A DNA stretch of 64,000 nt, taken from assembly GCA_964017145.1 (NCBI GenBank), contig OZ024848.1:1872501-1936500 (forward strand), in the 5' to 3' direction. This document shows, in pieces, positions 22,958-32,844 of this stretch. This DNA comes from Agrocybe praecox (Eukaryota > Basidiomycota > Agaricomycetes > Agaricales > Agrocybaceae). The position numbers and the translations under genes are program-made. How positions within the stretch are numbered: position 1 is the stretch's first letter; every line of letters starts with the position of its first letter. The notes below the pieces were generated by a model. That model was given only the letters and a program-made list of their open reading frames with translations, was not told where the DNA came from and did not search any database.

Positions 22958-23149
22958 GGTATTGAGACGGTACTTCTTTGGATTCTCGTTTGCTAGCTGT
23001 TTTTAATACTCTGACTAGTACTTCACACAATATGTTGCTCGTGTAATTTTATTTATTTAAATGCATAAGAGTCTGAGGCTGAGTATAAATAGTCTACGTG
23101 TGCCGGTCTTCAAAATCATCGACTCGAACTTCTTACATCTATTCTTCAA
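22958..23149. promoter_or_regulatory. divergent intergenic region between transposase and BTB gene
   Basis: Only 192 bases separate the putative transposase start (minus strand) from the BTB start (plus strand). The region therefore likely holds both promoters. A TATA-like GAGTATAAATAG occurs near 23080-23091 for the BTB direction, and AT-rich sequence (TTTTATTTATTTAAATG) lies near 23046-23062. Shared control is inference. Confidence 0.45.
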
Positions 23150-24223
23150 ATGACTTCCAGCTACAACTCCCAAGCTCTGTGTGTGGACGGTGTTATCGAG
23201 ATGCCTCAGTCCCAAACCATTTATCATCCCGAATTCAACAAGGATGTGTATATGGTTGCTTTTTCGGTATGTCAATCTACGATTTCTCATGGTCTATAAA
23301 TACTCATGCCAGTTTTATGTTGCGTATGCCAACAGGTTGAAGGCCAAGGGTTCAAAGCGGATTCTGCGCGGCTTGCTACGCACTCGGAGTTTTTGCGTGA
23401 CATGCTGTTCAACATGGACAATAACTTCCTGGGTGGGCCGCAGGAGGGAACACCCCAGAATCCAATCGTCATTAACGGTGTTACAAAGGGGACATTTTCT
23501 AATTTCATGCTTTGGTTAAATCATCAGTAAGTATTCTTGATTGAATGCGAATTTGATTTACTCACATATCTTTACAGATCCTGGGAAACTCCGGAAATAA
23601 CTGGGACTCAAGGTTACATCGATGTCCTCCACATGACCCACATGTGGGAGATTACTGCTGGCTTCAAGTTTGCCGTGAAGGCTTTGGAAGAATTGCTGAT
23701 TGGCCCTGCCCACAAGATTTATTTGGCTCGTCGCTATGGTGTTCCAGAGTGGATTCCGGCCGCTGTCCGAGCACTCCTTCTTTCCTCTTTCGCCTGCATC
23801 ACATCCGAAGACATCAGTCACATGGGCCATGACACCTTTGTCCGCCTCGTCAATGGGAAGGAGACCATCGACAAACTACGCCGCCAGCTTGGATCTGTCG
23901 CTCCATACCCTAACAACCTTGACAACGCACCACACTGCTCCAATCCCAGTATCTGCAAGTCCGTATGGTCCGAACAATGGATCAAGGAGATAGTCGTCAG
24001 GAGGCTTTTCCATTCTGTTTCTTATTTTCCCTTGTCAGGATGTATTGGTGCGCTCTGGGCTATGGAACACAAGGGTATGCACTCTGCATGCAAGGAATTT
24101 GTGTTGGATTGGATGACGACATCGTGCCCGGGACTGGAAAAAGAAGAGAAAGCGGTCAGACAAGTCATTACTGACATACAGAATGAGGACTTCCTTAATA
24201 AAGCAGCAGTCAACTTTACTTAG
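23150..24223 (+). CDS. BTB/POZ-domain protein carried by the transposon
   Basis: Three exons (23150-23266, 23336-23526, 23578-24223) join in frame to 317 aa. The N-terminal half resembles the BTB/POZ fold as found in the large Agaricomycete family: TIYHPEFNKDVYMVAFSVEG, then an ATHSEFLRDMLFNM segment and NPIVINGVTKGTFSNFMLWL, followed by an all-helical second half (AVKALEELL, RRYGVPEWIPAAVRALLL, GCIGALWAMEHKG). BTB domains mediate dimerisation and often link targets to CUL3 ubiquitin ligases; the role of the fungal-family members is mostly unknown. It is fully open, lies inside the terminal inverted repeats and diverges from the transposase gene. It could be a captured host gene (cargo) or a standard component of this transposon family. 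Which of the two cannot be decided from one copy. Confidence 0.8.
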
Positions 24224-24351
24224 ATCAATGTCTAGTATTACTCAGCCATTCTACCATTCTAACTGTGTCGTTATTCATTTTCTACATACACTAGCTGCAT
24301 CATATTGCCTATCTGGACTTTAATACACTCGTTTTATTAAGCTGTACGGTG

Positions 24352-24862
24352 CTAGTTACATATCAGTACAACATGGGAGACACCGAATGCGCATCATATC
24401 ACTTATTCTGTGCACTGACGAACCGTGGGAACGCGATATGCGCCCAATGCGCGCATCAGCTGAATCTACTCATAGCGCCTCCTCAATAAACCAGTATTAC
24501 TCATTACTCCGTATATATGTATATTATTATGCAATAATGGTATTTCGAAACAAAAAACCGACGCCAGATCCTCTTGAGACCTGGAAATTCATTCAACTGT
24601 TCTCTGCTGTTCCCACGGTTCACCAGCTCTCAGGAGGACCTGGCGTCGGTTTTTTTTGGCGGAATACCTTTATTGCATAATAATATACATATATACAGAG
24701 TTTCAAATAATACTGGTTGATTTGAGAAGCGCTACGAGTAGATTCAGCAACGAGCGGCTGATGTGCGCGTTGCGCGCATACCGCGTTCCCACGGTTCATC
24801 AGCGCGCAGAATAAGCGATCCGGCGTGCATTTAGTGTCTCCATGGTATTCATATGTAACTAG
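24352..24862. repeat. 511-base palindromic fold-back element (nested MITE-like)
   Basis: The two halves are near reverse complements from CTAGTTACATAT at the left end to ATATGTAACTAG at the right end, with the centre near 24600. Paired landmarks include GGGAGACAC / GTGTCTCC, GAACCGTGGGAACGCG / CGCGTTCCCACGGTTC, GCAATAATGG / ATTGC, and the inner pair AAAAAACCGACGCCAG / CTGGCGTCGGTTTTTT. Arms carry scattered mismatches and small indels. No coding potential. It lies between the BTB gene and the right inverted repeat. The outer CTAG at both ends may be a 4-base target duplication or part of the repeat. If transcribed, it would form a long hairpin. Confidence 0.85.
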
Positions 24863-25101
24863 TGGATAGGAGCCTTATACATGCACATCAAATATATTCC
24901 ATACATACTTGAGGGTATATAGTATATCAATAGTACATATACGCTCAGAAATAAGAAGTACAATCGTCGGCTTACCAATAATCGGCAAAGGAATGCCGCC
25001 GCGCATCAAATCAAAAATGTTTTGATTAGAGCTCGGGGATCTTTTCAATGCCCGCCTATCGATATATTCAATGCCATGTATCACTTATTGATGCGCGTCA
25101 G

Positions 25102-25440
25102 GTGCCGAACGGCTGATTTAGGGATCATAACGGCCATCGAATGAGCCCGGCAGGGACGGCATGACGAAAAATTAAATCACCGGACTTGGTGGATAATAAA
25201 TGTTGAGTTGGTGGATAACAGACGACACTTGGTGGATAATACATATAAAGTTGTTGGATAATACATAAAGTTGGTGGAAAATGCTAAATTGAAGTGGATA
25301 ATTGACCAAGTTGGTGGATAATCGACCCAAGTTGGTGGATAATCGACGTCAGTTGGTGGATAATGCGACCGACTTGGTGGATAATACACCAAAGTTGGTT
25401 GTAAATCTACATTTGATTTTTGTACGATCCGGCACTCATA
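25102..25440 (-). repeat. right terminal inverted repeat with 10 subterminal motifs
   Basis: 339 bases, the inverted partner of 18714-19009. It carries ten copies of TTGGTGGATAAT or close variants (TTGTTGGATAAT, TTGGTGGAAAAT, GAAGTGGATAAT), spaced about 20-22 bases, between about 25188 and 25385. The two copies absent from the left repeat are the ones near 25250 and 25325. Confidence 0.85.
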
Positions 25441-26064
25441 GCGTATAATGCCTTCATTCCTCACTTTTCCATTTCTTTTGACTCTCGCGACATATCCATT
25501 CACTACATTACATATTAGACGACATCATCTAACATTCGCGACGACGCATTCATTCACATCGTTACCGAAACGTTTCCTCAAGATACATACCTCATCTTTT
25601 ATGTCTCGACTCCCTTCCACTTCTAGTACCGTACCTATATGTCACTTCACTATACATCAGCAGGCTACACCTAGTTTTTTTCTCCTTCTACGGGTTAAGA
25701 TATTGTATATTAGTTGGTTATATTTATACATGAATTCAATAAGAATGATTGTAAACTTGGCGGGTATGTAGCTAGCTGTTATATCGTTCCAATATCTGTT
25801 TTGACTTTTCACAGTCCGATTGAAAGGCGACGGATAGGATGGGCAATGAAACCATAACAAATGACCAAATAACGAACTTAACAGTGGTCGTGGGCCTGCT
25901 TTCCACCAACGGACGATCCCACTAACCACTGCGCCAACACTTTAATTCTTTTATACAACCCGAGACACCTGTCACGAATGTTATTCTTAAGTGTGCGAAT
26001 ATCACGATGAAGACTCTGCATCGCCAGTGGCAGTGGCAAAGGCAGTGGTTCAGCCCAATCTTCA
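25441..26064. other. target-site copy and upstream flank of NLR paralog B
   Basis: Begins with the right GCGTATA copy (25441-25447), then matches 52875-53165 upstream of paralog C almost base for base (ATGCCTTCATTCCTCAC, CAGCAGGCTACACCTAG). It then diverges toward the start of B at 26065. No separate gene is seen. Being common to two blocks, it is the proximal promoter side of the duplicated unit. Confidence 0.6.
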
Positions 26065-26145
26065 ATGTCCTCATCTCGAGCACCGTCGAAACCCAAATGG
26101 GTGAAGAGGTTATTCCATCGAGGCTCCGCTGCCAATTCTACCAGC

Positions 26146-26259
26146 TCAATTCACGGCCCTGAACCAGCTGTTTCCAATGAACACTTGAACGCTTCCCAAC
26201 CATCAATTCACGGCCCTGAACCAGTTGTGTCTAATGAACACTTGAACGCTTCCCAACCA
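26146..26259 (+). repeat. in-frame 57-base tandem duplication in NLR B N-terminus
   Basis: Two adjacent 57-base units (26146-26202, 26203-26259) differ at only a few bases and encode SIHGPEP, V.SNEHLNASQP twice, 19 residues each. The corresponding region of A and C has degenerate Pro/Ser-rich repeats (LSNIPQPSTQ, LSNIPPSSIQ). The N-terminal linker thus varies in length between paralogs by repeat gain and loss. Confidence 0.85.
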
Positions 26260-27627
26260 TCAACTCAGGCGAAACCACAGGAAACCTTGCAGATATCCGG
26301 AAGATTCTTTAAGTCGATCTTGCCCAAAGTAGCGGGATGCATTGAAGGGAATCCAGTAAAGATGGCTTTCAGTATCTTGAAAGCTGTCATGGAAGTACGG
26401 AAAGTATGTTATGTTTTGGTAAAATACTAACTTGTCCCTTAACTAATGATAACACTCTTCCTGGCAGGATATCAACGATAACGAAGATGAACTGCAAAGG
26501 ATTCTCGAAGAGACATTGAATTTGCTCAGTACTGTATTCGCGAAAATGGAGGCGTCATCTAATCCACAGAGTGTTGTCAATCAAACAATTGAACAGTACA
26601 AGAGGTGTGCAATCCTTAACCAAAGGCATGCTTTCCTTTATCTGATCGCCATCCAGAGAAATCAGCGGGGAATTAGACAGAATAAAGACTCTCAACGACA
26701 ACCTCCACTCGACCGTATTCCATAAATTTGACTATGAAAACTACAAGGGTCAGCTAAAGGATATTTCCCGAAAAATTGGAGGGGCGACGAGTAGGTTCAA
26801 TGTGTGTATCTTGATCTTCGTTCCAATTGCTGGTTGGTCAATATTTCACAGATTGCTATGGCGGGTACTACTGGGATAATGGTGGACAAATTACACGACA
26901 TCAATAGAGTAAGTATCTGGTTGTCCCTTAAAAGGTGTCTTATTAATGACTAGGACTTTTCAGGACAAAGAGCTTCGCAGTGATTTACAGCCTTCCGAGA
27001 TGGCTGACCACCGATTTGTCCACGACGGGAAAGGCGCATTGAAGCGTGAAGTTTGCTCCAAGGGGACACGTGTTAATATTCTTAATGAAATATCGAAATG
27101 GGCCAACGATTCCTCCGAAGGCACTCCGCCTGTCTTCTGGTTGACCGGTCAAGCAGGGTCAGGCAAAACGACCATTGCTTATACCATCACGAAAAGGTTC
27201 ACGGAAGCGGAGTCAACCGCTCTGGGAGCCAATTTTCTTTGCTCCCGACAATTTCAAGAAACGCGAAATCTCCAACGCATAATTCCCACCATCGTCTTTC
27301 ATCTCGCACGAAATTGCACGGTGTTCGGGGACGCTTTACAAGCAGTGGACACGACCGGGGCTGTACACTCTCACGATGTTCACGAACAAATCGAGAAGTT
27401 CCTCTTTCAACCCTGGAAGGAACGCAAAAGTCAGCATGGCCTACCAGTCTACCTTGTAGTCATTGATGCCCTAGATGAGATTGAGGATACCAAAGGATCT
27501 TCGTTTCTGGAAGGACTTCTCAAGTCGATTCGGGCGAACAACATCACAGGCCTGAAGTTTCTGGTTACCAGTAGACCAAATCCTGATATCGTGGATCTGT
27601 GCAAAACGTTTCCACCAGGTGCTGTTT

Positions 27628-27930
27628 TGTCAGAATCTATGATGCACGAAGTAAGTACTCAGTGCGTATAGAACGAACTAATATAGTATTAGTAACTTTA
27701 CCTATGATGCACGAAGTAAGTACTATATGGTAAAGAAGGGATAAGTAAGATATAATGGATGGAATAACTTAAGACATACCTCAGTGCGTATAGAACGAAC
27801 TGAGGAATGGGAAAGAACATGATTCGGGATATGGGATTGAGTGATACACGTGATAGAAGTGACACGCGTTACAGCGCGACTACTGATAAACAAAATGAGG
27901 AACTGTGAACGTTACTATATTATTTCAACA
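27628..27930 (-). repeat. copia 3' LTR
   Basis: 303 bases, apparently identical to 32857-33159. On the element's strand it begins TGTTGAAATAATATAG and ends GATTCTGACA. It contains two internal repeats of its own (ATGATGCACGAAGTAAGTAC twice; CAGTGCGTATAGAACGAACT twice). The last codons of Gag-Pol run 16 bases into it. Confidence 0.95.
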
Positions 27931-30900
27931 CTCCCACTCGTGTGAACGTGTAATCCCATAGCTTGACAGAACTTCCAGTGCTTATCGTGGGAGAGAGACT
28001 TGGTGAAAATGTCGGAAACATTGTCTTCCGTCGGCACAAAGCGAACTATGGCCTGACCCTTTCCCACTATGTCATCCCGGAGGAAGTGATATTTTCGTTG
28101 GATGTGCTTCGTTCGCGCCCGAAATTGGGCATCTTTGGTGAGGATGATGGCTGCTTGATTGTCACAGAAGAGGTCTGTGGGTTTATTTTGCTCATGTCCA
28201 ATGTCCTCGAAGAAATTTCGTAACCATGCTAGGTGCTGACCTGCGTAACAAAGCCCAATGTATTCGGATTCGGTCGATGATAAAGCAACCAAGGTTTGGC
28301 GTTTGCTACCCCATCCTATTGCAGCGTGTGCTGAAATAAAAACAAAGCCCGACGTAGATCTTGAAGTGTCAATATCGCCTGACCAATCAGCATCGGAGAA
28401 TCCATGAAAATTGAATTTTCCCTTGTAATCCGAATCCATCGAAACATCGTTTCCGTTAAATGTTAGCACCATGTCGGCGGTGCTATTCAGGTATCGAAGG
28501 GCTCGTTTTGCGGCTATCCAGTGATGTGCCTTCGGGTTTGAGCTGAATCGGCCAAGCACACCAACAGTGTATGCTAGATCGGGCCTTGTTCCCATCATAG
28601 CATACATTAGGGATCCAACGATGCTTGCGTAGGATATGTTCTTGCCATCGATGGTCATATCAAATATGGTTTCGTTGTTTCCGTTCGGGTTTTCGGCAGT
28701 TAGATGTGAATTAGGTGCCATGGGGGTGTAAGTAGGTTTCGAGTTTGACATTCCACAGCGCTCGACAACAGTTTGGATGTACTGTTTTTGGGACAGTGAT
28801 ATAGTCCGTGCTTGTCGATTGCGTGTGATTTGGATACCCAGTATATAGGTGGCTGGACCTAGATCTCGCATTTTAAAGGTATTTGAGAGTTTCTCCTTTA
28901 TCGAGTCCATGAATGGTCTTGAATTTGCTGCTAAAATGAAATCATCCACATAGACAACGAGGAAGCATAGCTCTTCCTTTTTACCCTTGAAAACATAAAG
29001 ACAAGTTTCGGCATTTAATCGAAAGAATCCAAGTTCCTTTAGTTTCTTATCGAGTGTGTGGTTCCAAGTTCGGCCTGCTTGTTTGAGTCCATATAACGAT
29101 CGTTTTAGCCTCCAACAGTAGCCTTCAGGTATGTCAACACCAGGAGGTGGGAACATGTACAGTTCCTCTTCGAGTTCTCCATTTAAATAGGCCGTTGCAA
29201 CATCCATTTGGTCAAGCTCCAGGTTATATTTTGCTGCAAGTGCAAGAATGATGCGGATTGATTCGAGATTTGCTACAGGGGCAAAAACCTCTTTGTAATC
29301 AATTCCATGCTTCTGAGTGAAACCCCGAGCAACAATACGAATTTTGTATCTTTCAATATTGCCGTTTGCATCAAGTTTGATTCGCAGAACGAGCTTTGAG
29401 GTGATGGGTTTAATTCCCTTGGGTGTTTTGACAATATCATATACATTATTTTCAATGAGACTTTGTTCTTCTTCTCTTAATGCTGCACGCCAATGGTGTC
29501 CATCAGGTCCATTTAGGGCATCTGTTGGATTATTTGGTATATGTTGTCCGTTTGGTCCTGTATTCGCAATACCTGCAAAATAAATTCCATCGACGTCATC
29601 AGTGATGGAATCGGTTCCGTCAGCATTTGCGGAGTTTTCGGGGCTTGAATTTTGGTCGGACCGTGATTTGTTGTCAAGGGTTTGATTTGTGATCTCGCTT
29701 GCTTCGTTATCTGTAGGTTTGTTGACTGCTTGCTCTTTCTCGATGCTACACTGTTTCTGTGTGTTGCTGTTGTTTTGTCGACGAGTCTCCTCTAACTTCT
29801 TTGCTCGATAATAGTCATTATTTGGTCTGATAGGAGCAGGGGTGCGTCTTGGACGACTGGCTCCTACTGATGTCGGATCAGGTACATAGGTTTTTCGAGT
29901 ACGTTTCGTCGGATTTGGTGGATGTGTATGGATAACTGGATTTTGGGCTTTTGAAGGTATGTCTCCCACTGCTTGTGGGATTTCAGGCTGTGTGTCTCCC
30001 ACTCCTTCAGGAGTTCGTGAATTCGGTGACCTAACACTTTCATCATCAGATGTGTCTCCATATTCTACGCTGGGGTGCAGTGGACTCGAGGATTTATCCT
30101 GCAGAAGATCCTCCCACTTCTCAGAAGTTAAGTTTCTGTCGTGGGAACTCAGATCAATGGGTACATCGCCTGCCTCGTCGAATAGGACGTGTCGGCAGTG
30201 GAAAACCTTTCGTGTAGCGGGATCTAATAGGCGGTAGGCTTTTCGTCCGGATGTATATCCTAATAGAATTGATTTTGTTCCCTTTTTAGCAAACTTTCCA
30301 TTGCGTTTGTTTTTGGGGATCAGTGCATATGCATTGCATCCAAATGGACGAAGCCATGATATGTCAACTTTTAGCTTGAAAAGAGCTTCGTAGGGCACTT
30401 GTTCACCTGTGCCGCTAGCAGGAGTACGGGAAATAATAAATGCTGCAGTGAGCATCGCGTCTGTCCAGAATGACATGGGTAGCCCTGAGTCGACTAACAT
30501 TGCTGTAGCAAGATTCACCAGTGTTTGGTTCATGCGTTCGGCTGTGCCGTTTTGCTCTGGAGTATCGGGTGCAGTGATGCGATGCACGACGCCAGTTGCT
30601 TTGAGTTCTGCAGTGAATTCCTTCGAGAGGTATTCACCTCCTCCGTCTGTTTGAAAGAAGCTGATGAAATTCTTCGAAAAGTTTATTTCCCCAATCTCTT
30701 CTTTGAATTGAGCTTGGACATCATTTCGAAATTGTTTGTAGATTCCAAAGGCTTCACGCTTGCGTTTCATAAAGTAAATCCAAATAAATTTCGTATTATC
30801 GTCAATGAATGATATCCAATAACGGTACTTGTGTCGATCACTAGGTGTAATTGGGCCGCCAACGTCAGAATGAATAAGTTCCAGTGGGCGGGTTGCACGC

Positions 30901-32648
30901 TTGCTTTCTTGTGATTTGAATGGTAATTTCTTAAGCTTTGCGAGTGTACATGGTTCGCAAAACTTTGCAACACCCGTGGTTTTTGTGATATTAATGATTT
31001 GCCCCTCTGAAACCATCTTCTTTAGGCGGTCGGTTGATACATGTCCTAGTCGACGGTGCAGTACGTTTATGTCAATTGAGGTTAGGGCTGAATCTGATAA
31101 TGAGGGTTCTTCCTCAAAGTTTCGTGGTTTGGCATTTAGTTGGTAAAGACCATGATTGTCTTTTCCTTCGAGTACGCGTTTCCGACCTTTTGAGAGTTTG
31201 ACAGTGCATTTTCCACCTTTGAAAACCGAGTAATACCCCTTCTTGTCCAATTTTCTGACGGAAATTAATGTTAACTTAAATGAGGGGATATACAATGTGT
31301 CGTCAAGTATGGTTTCGATCCTTTTTCCATCGACAATATCACATAATGTGATAGAGCCAATACCGGTAGCAAGTACATGGGATTCATCTCCGAATTTTAC
31401 TTCTCTGGGAGGATCCAAAGTTCGGAATGATTTAGGATCGAACCATGCATGTTGCGGAGTCATGTGGGTGGAAGCACCTGAATCAAGCAGTAAGTCGTTC
31501 GTGGTATCCTTAGCTTGGTTCACACTGAGATAACCTTGAATGTGTTTGATTAAAGCTCTATTTACAGAAGAAGTAGACTGTGGTTTCGGATTACGAGAGA
31601 CGTAAGCAGCAAATTGGGCGCGTTCGTCATCGCTTTCCGAATCTGAGGAACTAGAGGTACTCGGTGCCGGCTTTGCTTTGTGGCCTGATTCTTTCCTTTT
31701 CCCTTTCCCGCTCTCTTTTCCTTTGCTTGACTTCTGCTTCTCCTTATTTTTCGTCATGAAGCAGTCCTTTGTTTCGTGGGACACGGAGTCAGGGTGATTG
31801 TCGCAGTGTTTTGGAGGTCTTGAGCTGGATTGTTTGGGCCTTGATTTAGCTTTGGATGTCTTCGCGTTCAATGCTGTTTCCGCCAAGGAGCTCCCTTGAA
31901 TTCGCTTCGCTTCGAAATCGAGCCTGTCAGCGATTTCAGAGAATGTGATAGTTGTTCCCTTTGGCATAGACTGTAGAACAGATGTCCGGAATTGTTGCCA
32001 AGAGTCGTTGTCTGGAAGGGAGTGAAGAAGCATGAAAGCTAGAAATTCGGGATCGAAAGGTCGTTTCATGGACGTAAGTTTAGCATCTGCCGCTCGAAGC
32101 TCCGAGATGTGGTCTTGGATTGTTGAGACATCACCATCCCATTTTAAGGACATCATCCCGATGAACGTATAAAACGCGCTGACACCGACGTTTGTGTTCT
32201 CGTGGATTTGTACGAGTCGAGTAAATAGGCCAAGCGCTGTGATCTCGGTTGCTGTTTCGAGGGCAAGGCGGTCGGTGATGTGGTCGACAATGATTCCGTG
32301 AGCTTTTGCATCACGTACGTCCCATGCATCCTGGAAGGGGGCGTTTGATCCCGCAATGGCGAGTGCATTTGCTGCAGAAATTGCATCGTTTTCGGCCAGG
32401 ATTGCTGCATTTAAGAGGCTGAGATCGAGTGGGTCTGCATTTGAGCTTGCTCTAGCTACAGTGGCTGCGGCATTCAATGCTGCGACTGTGCTTGCAGTTT
32501 GTAGGGTTGATGAGGGACGTGGTGATACAATAACATCGTAAACCTTGTCACGACGGAGCTTTCCAAGGATCCGGAGTTTCCAAATCTGGAAATTCTCCGG
32601 TCCCGTAAGGGTAGGACAGGCGTTAGAGCTGGGGGAATCTGTCGCCAT
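27915..32648 (-). CDS. copia Gag-Pol polyprotein, intact (1577 aa)
   Basis: Encodes the particle protein and the enzymes for reverse transcription and integration. Order: Gag-like region (about 1-260) with the tail motif CDNHPDSVSHETKDC, a Cys/His knuckle variant; protease with DSGAST (Asp389); integrase with a zinc-binding HRRLGH...CEPC segment and core residues Asp595 (HSDVGG), Asp668 (QTDGGGEY) and Glu704 (NGTAE), spaced D-35-E; reverse transcriptase with VARGFTQ, DVATAYLNGELEEE and the catalytic YVDD (1233-1236); RNase H with SDADW, STESEY and FCDNQAA. All key residues are present and the frame is unbroken. As one frame without a shift, Gag and Pol would be made in equal amounts unless spliced or processed. 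Start chosen as the first ATG, 208 bases inside the 5' LTR. Confidence 0.95.
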   Translation of the reverse strand: MATDSPSSNACPTLTGPENFQIWKLRILGKLRRDKVYDVIVSPRPSSTLQTASTVAALNAAATVARASSNADPLDLSLLNAAILAENDAISAANALAIAGSNAPFQDAWDVRDAKAHGIIVDHITDRLALETATEITALGLFTRLVQIHENTNVGVSAFYTFIGMMSLKWDGDVSTIQDHISELRAADAKLTSMKRPFDPEFLAFMLLHSLPDNDSWQQFRTSVLQSMPKGTTITFSEIADRLDFEAKRIQGSSLAETALNAKTSKAKSRPKQSSSRPPKHCDNHPDSVSHETKDCFMTKNKEKQKSSKGKESGKGKRKESGHKAKPAPSTSSSSDSESDDERAQFAAYVSRNPKPQSTSSVNRALIKHIQGYLSVNQAKDTTNDLLLDSGASTHMTPQHAWFDPKSFRTLDPPREVKFGDESHVLATGIGSITLCDIVDGKRIETILDDTLYIPSFKLTLISVRKLDKKGYYSVFKGGKCTVKLSKGRKRVLEGKDNHGLYQLNAKPRNFEEEPSLSDSALTSIDINVLHRRLGHVSTDRLKKMVSEGQIINITKTTGVAKFCEPCTLAKLKKLPFKSQESKRATRPLELIHSDVGGPITPSDRHKYRYWISFIDDNTKFIWIYFMKRKREAFGIYKQFRNDVQAQFKEEIGEINFSKNFISFFQTDGGGEYLSKEFTAELKATGVVHRITAPDTPEQNGTAERMNQTLVNLATAMLVDSGLPMSFWTDAMLTAAFIISRTPASGTGEQVPYEALFKLKVDISWLRPFGCNAYALIPKNKRNGKFAKKGTKSILLGYTSGRKAYRLLDPATRKVFHCRHVLFDEAGDVPIDLSSHDRNLTSEKWEDLLQDKSSSPLHPSVEYGDTSDDESVRSPNSRTPEGVGDTQPEIPQAVGDIPSKAQNPVIHTHPPNPTKRTRKTYVPDPTSVGASRPRRTPAPIRPNNDYYRAKKLEETRRQNNSNTQKQCSIEKEQAVNKPTDNEASEITNQTLDNKSRSDQNSSPENSANADGTDSITDDVDGIYFAGIANTGPNGQHIPNNPTDALNGPDGHHWRAALREEEQSLIENNVYDIVKTPKGIKPITSKLVLRIKLDANGNIERYKIRIVARGFTQKHGIDYKEVFAPVANLESIRIILALAAKYNLELDQMDVATAYLNGELEEELYMFPPPGVDIPEGYCWRLKRSLYGLKQAGRTWNHTLDKKLKELGFFRLNAETCLYVFKGKKEELCFLVVYVDDFILAANSRPFMDSIKEKLSNTFKMRDLGPATYILGIQITRNRQARTISLSQKQYIQTVVERCGMSNSKPTYTPMAPNSHLTAENPNGNNETIFDMTIDGKNISYASIVGSLMYAMMGTRPDLAYTVGVLGRFSSNPKAHHWIAAKRALRYLNSTADMVLTFNGNDVSMDSDYKGKFNFHGFSDADWSGDIDTSRSTSGFVFISAHAAIGWGSKRQTLVALSSTESEYIGLCYAGQHLAWLRNFFEDIGHEQNKPTDLFCDNQAAIILTKDAQFRARTKHIQRKYHFLRDDIVGKGQAIVRFVPTEDNVSDIFTKSLSHDKHWKFCQAMGLHVHTSGSVEII
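27931..27939 (-). other. copia polypurine tract
   Basis: On the element strand GAGTGGGAG directly precedes the 3' LTR, the expected place for the plus-strand primer of reverse transcription. Confidence 0.7.
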
Positions 32649-32844
32649 GATTGGATATTAATTTGTTGAAGTGACGTAGGTGGTTGAACCTGGGGCTGGT
32701 TTGACAGCTGTCAATGACAGCGGGTTCCACGGCGCTGCGATTTTCGATGTTTGGAAAATCCGGCAGCTGTGGGATTGCCACGGGTACCTTGAGTACCTAT
32801 TGTTGAGTTCGTATGAGTGGGTGCTGGTTCAATTCGCGCTAGCG

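Larger units (their letters stand above)
18714..25440. mobile_element. 6.7-kb TIR DNA transposon: integrase-fold transposase, accessory gene and BTB gene
   Basis: The ends are perfect inverted copies of TATGAGTGCCGGATCGTAC, inside long terminal inverted repeats of 296 and 339 bases, flanked by a 7-base duplication GCGTATA. The empty counterpart at 52866-52872 sits in the homologous junction before NLR paralog C, which proves insertion as one unit. Contents left to right: accessory gene (minus), transposase (minus), BTB gene (plus), palindromic fold-back element. There is no reverse transcriptase and no LTR, so although the transposase has the retroviral-integrase fold this is a cut-and-paste type element. 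The 7-base duplication does not match most named eukaryotic superfamilies, and I cannot assign one. All three genes look mostly open, so the copy may be young. Confidence 0.85.
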
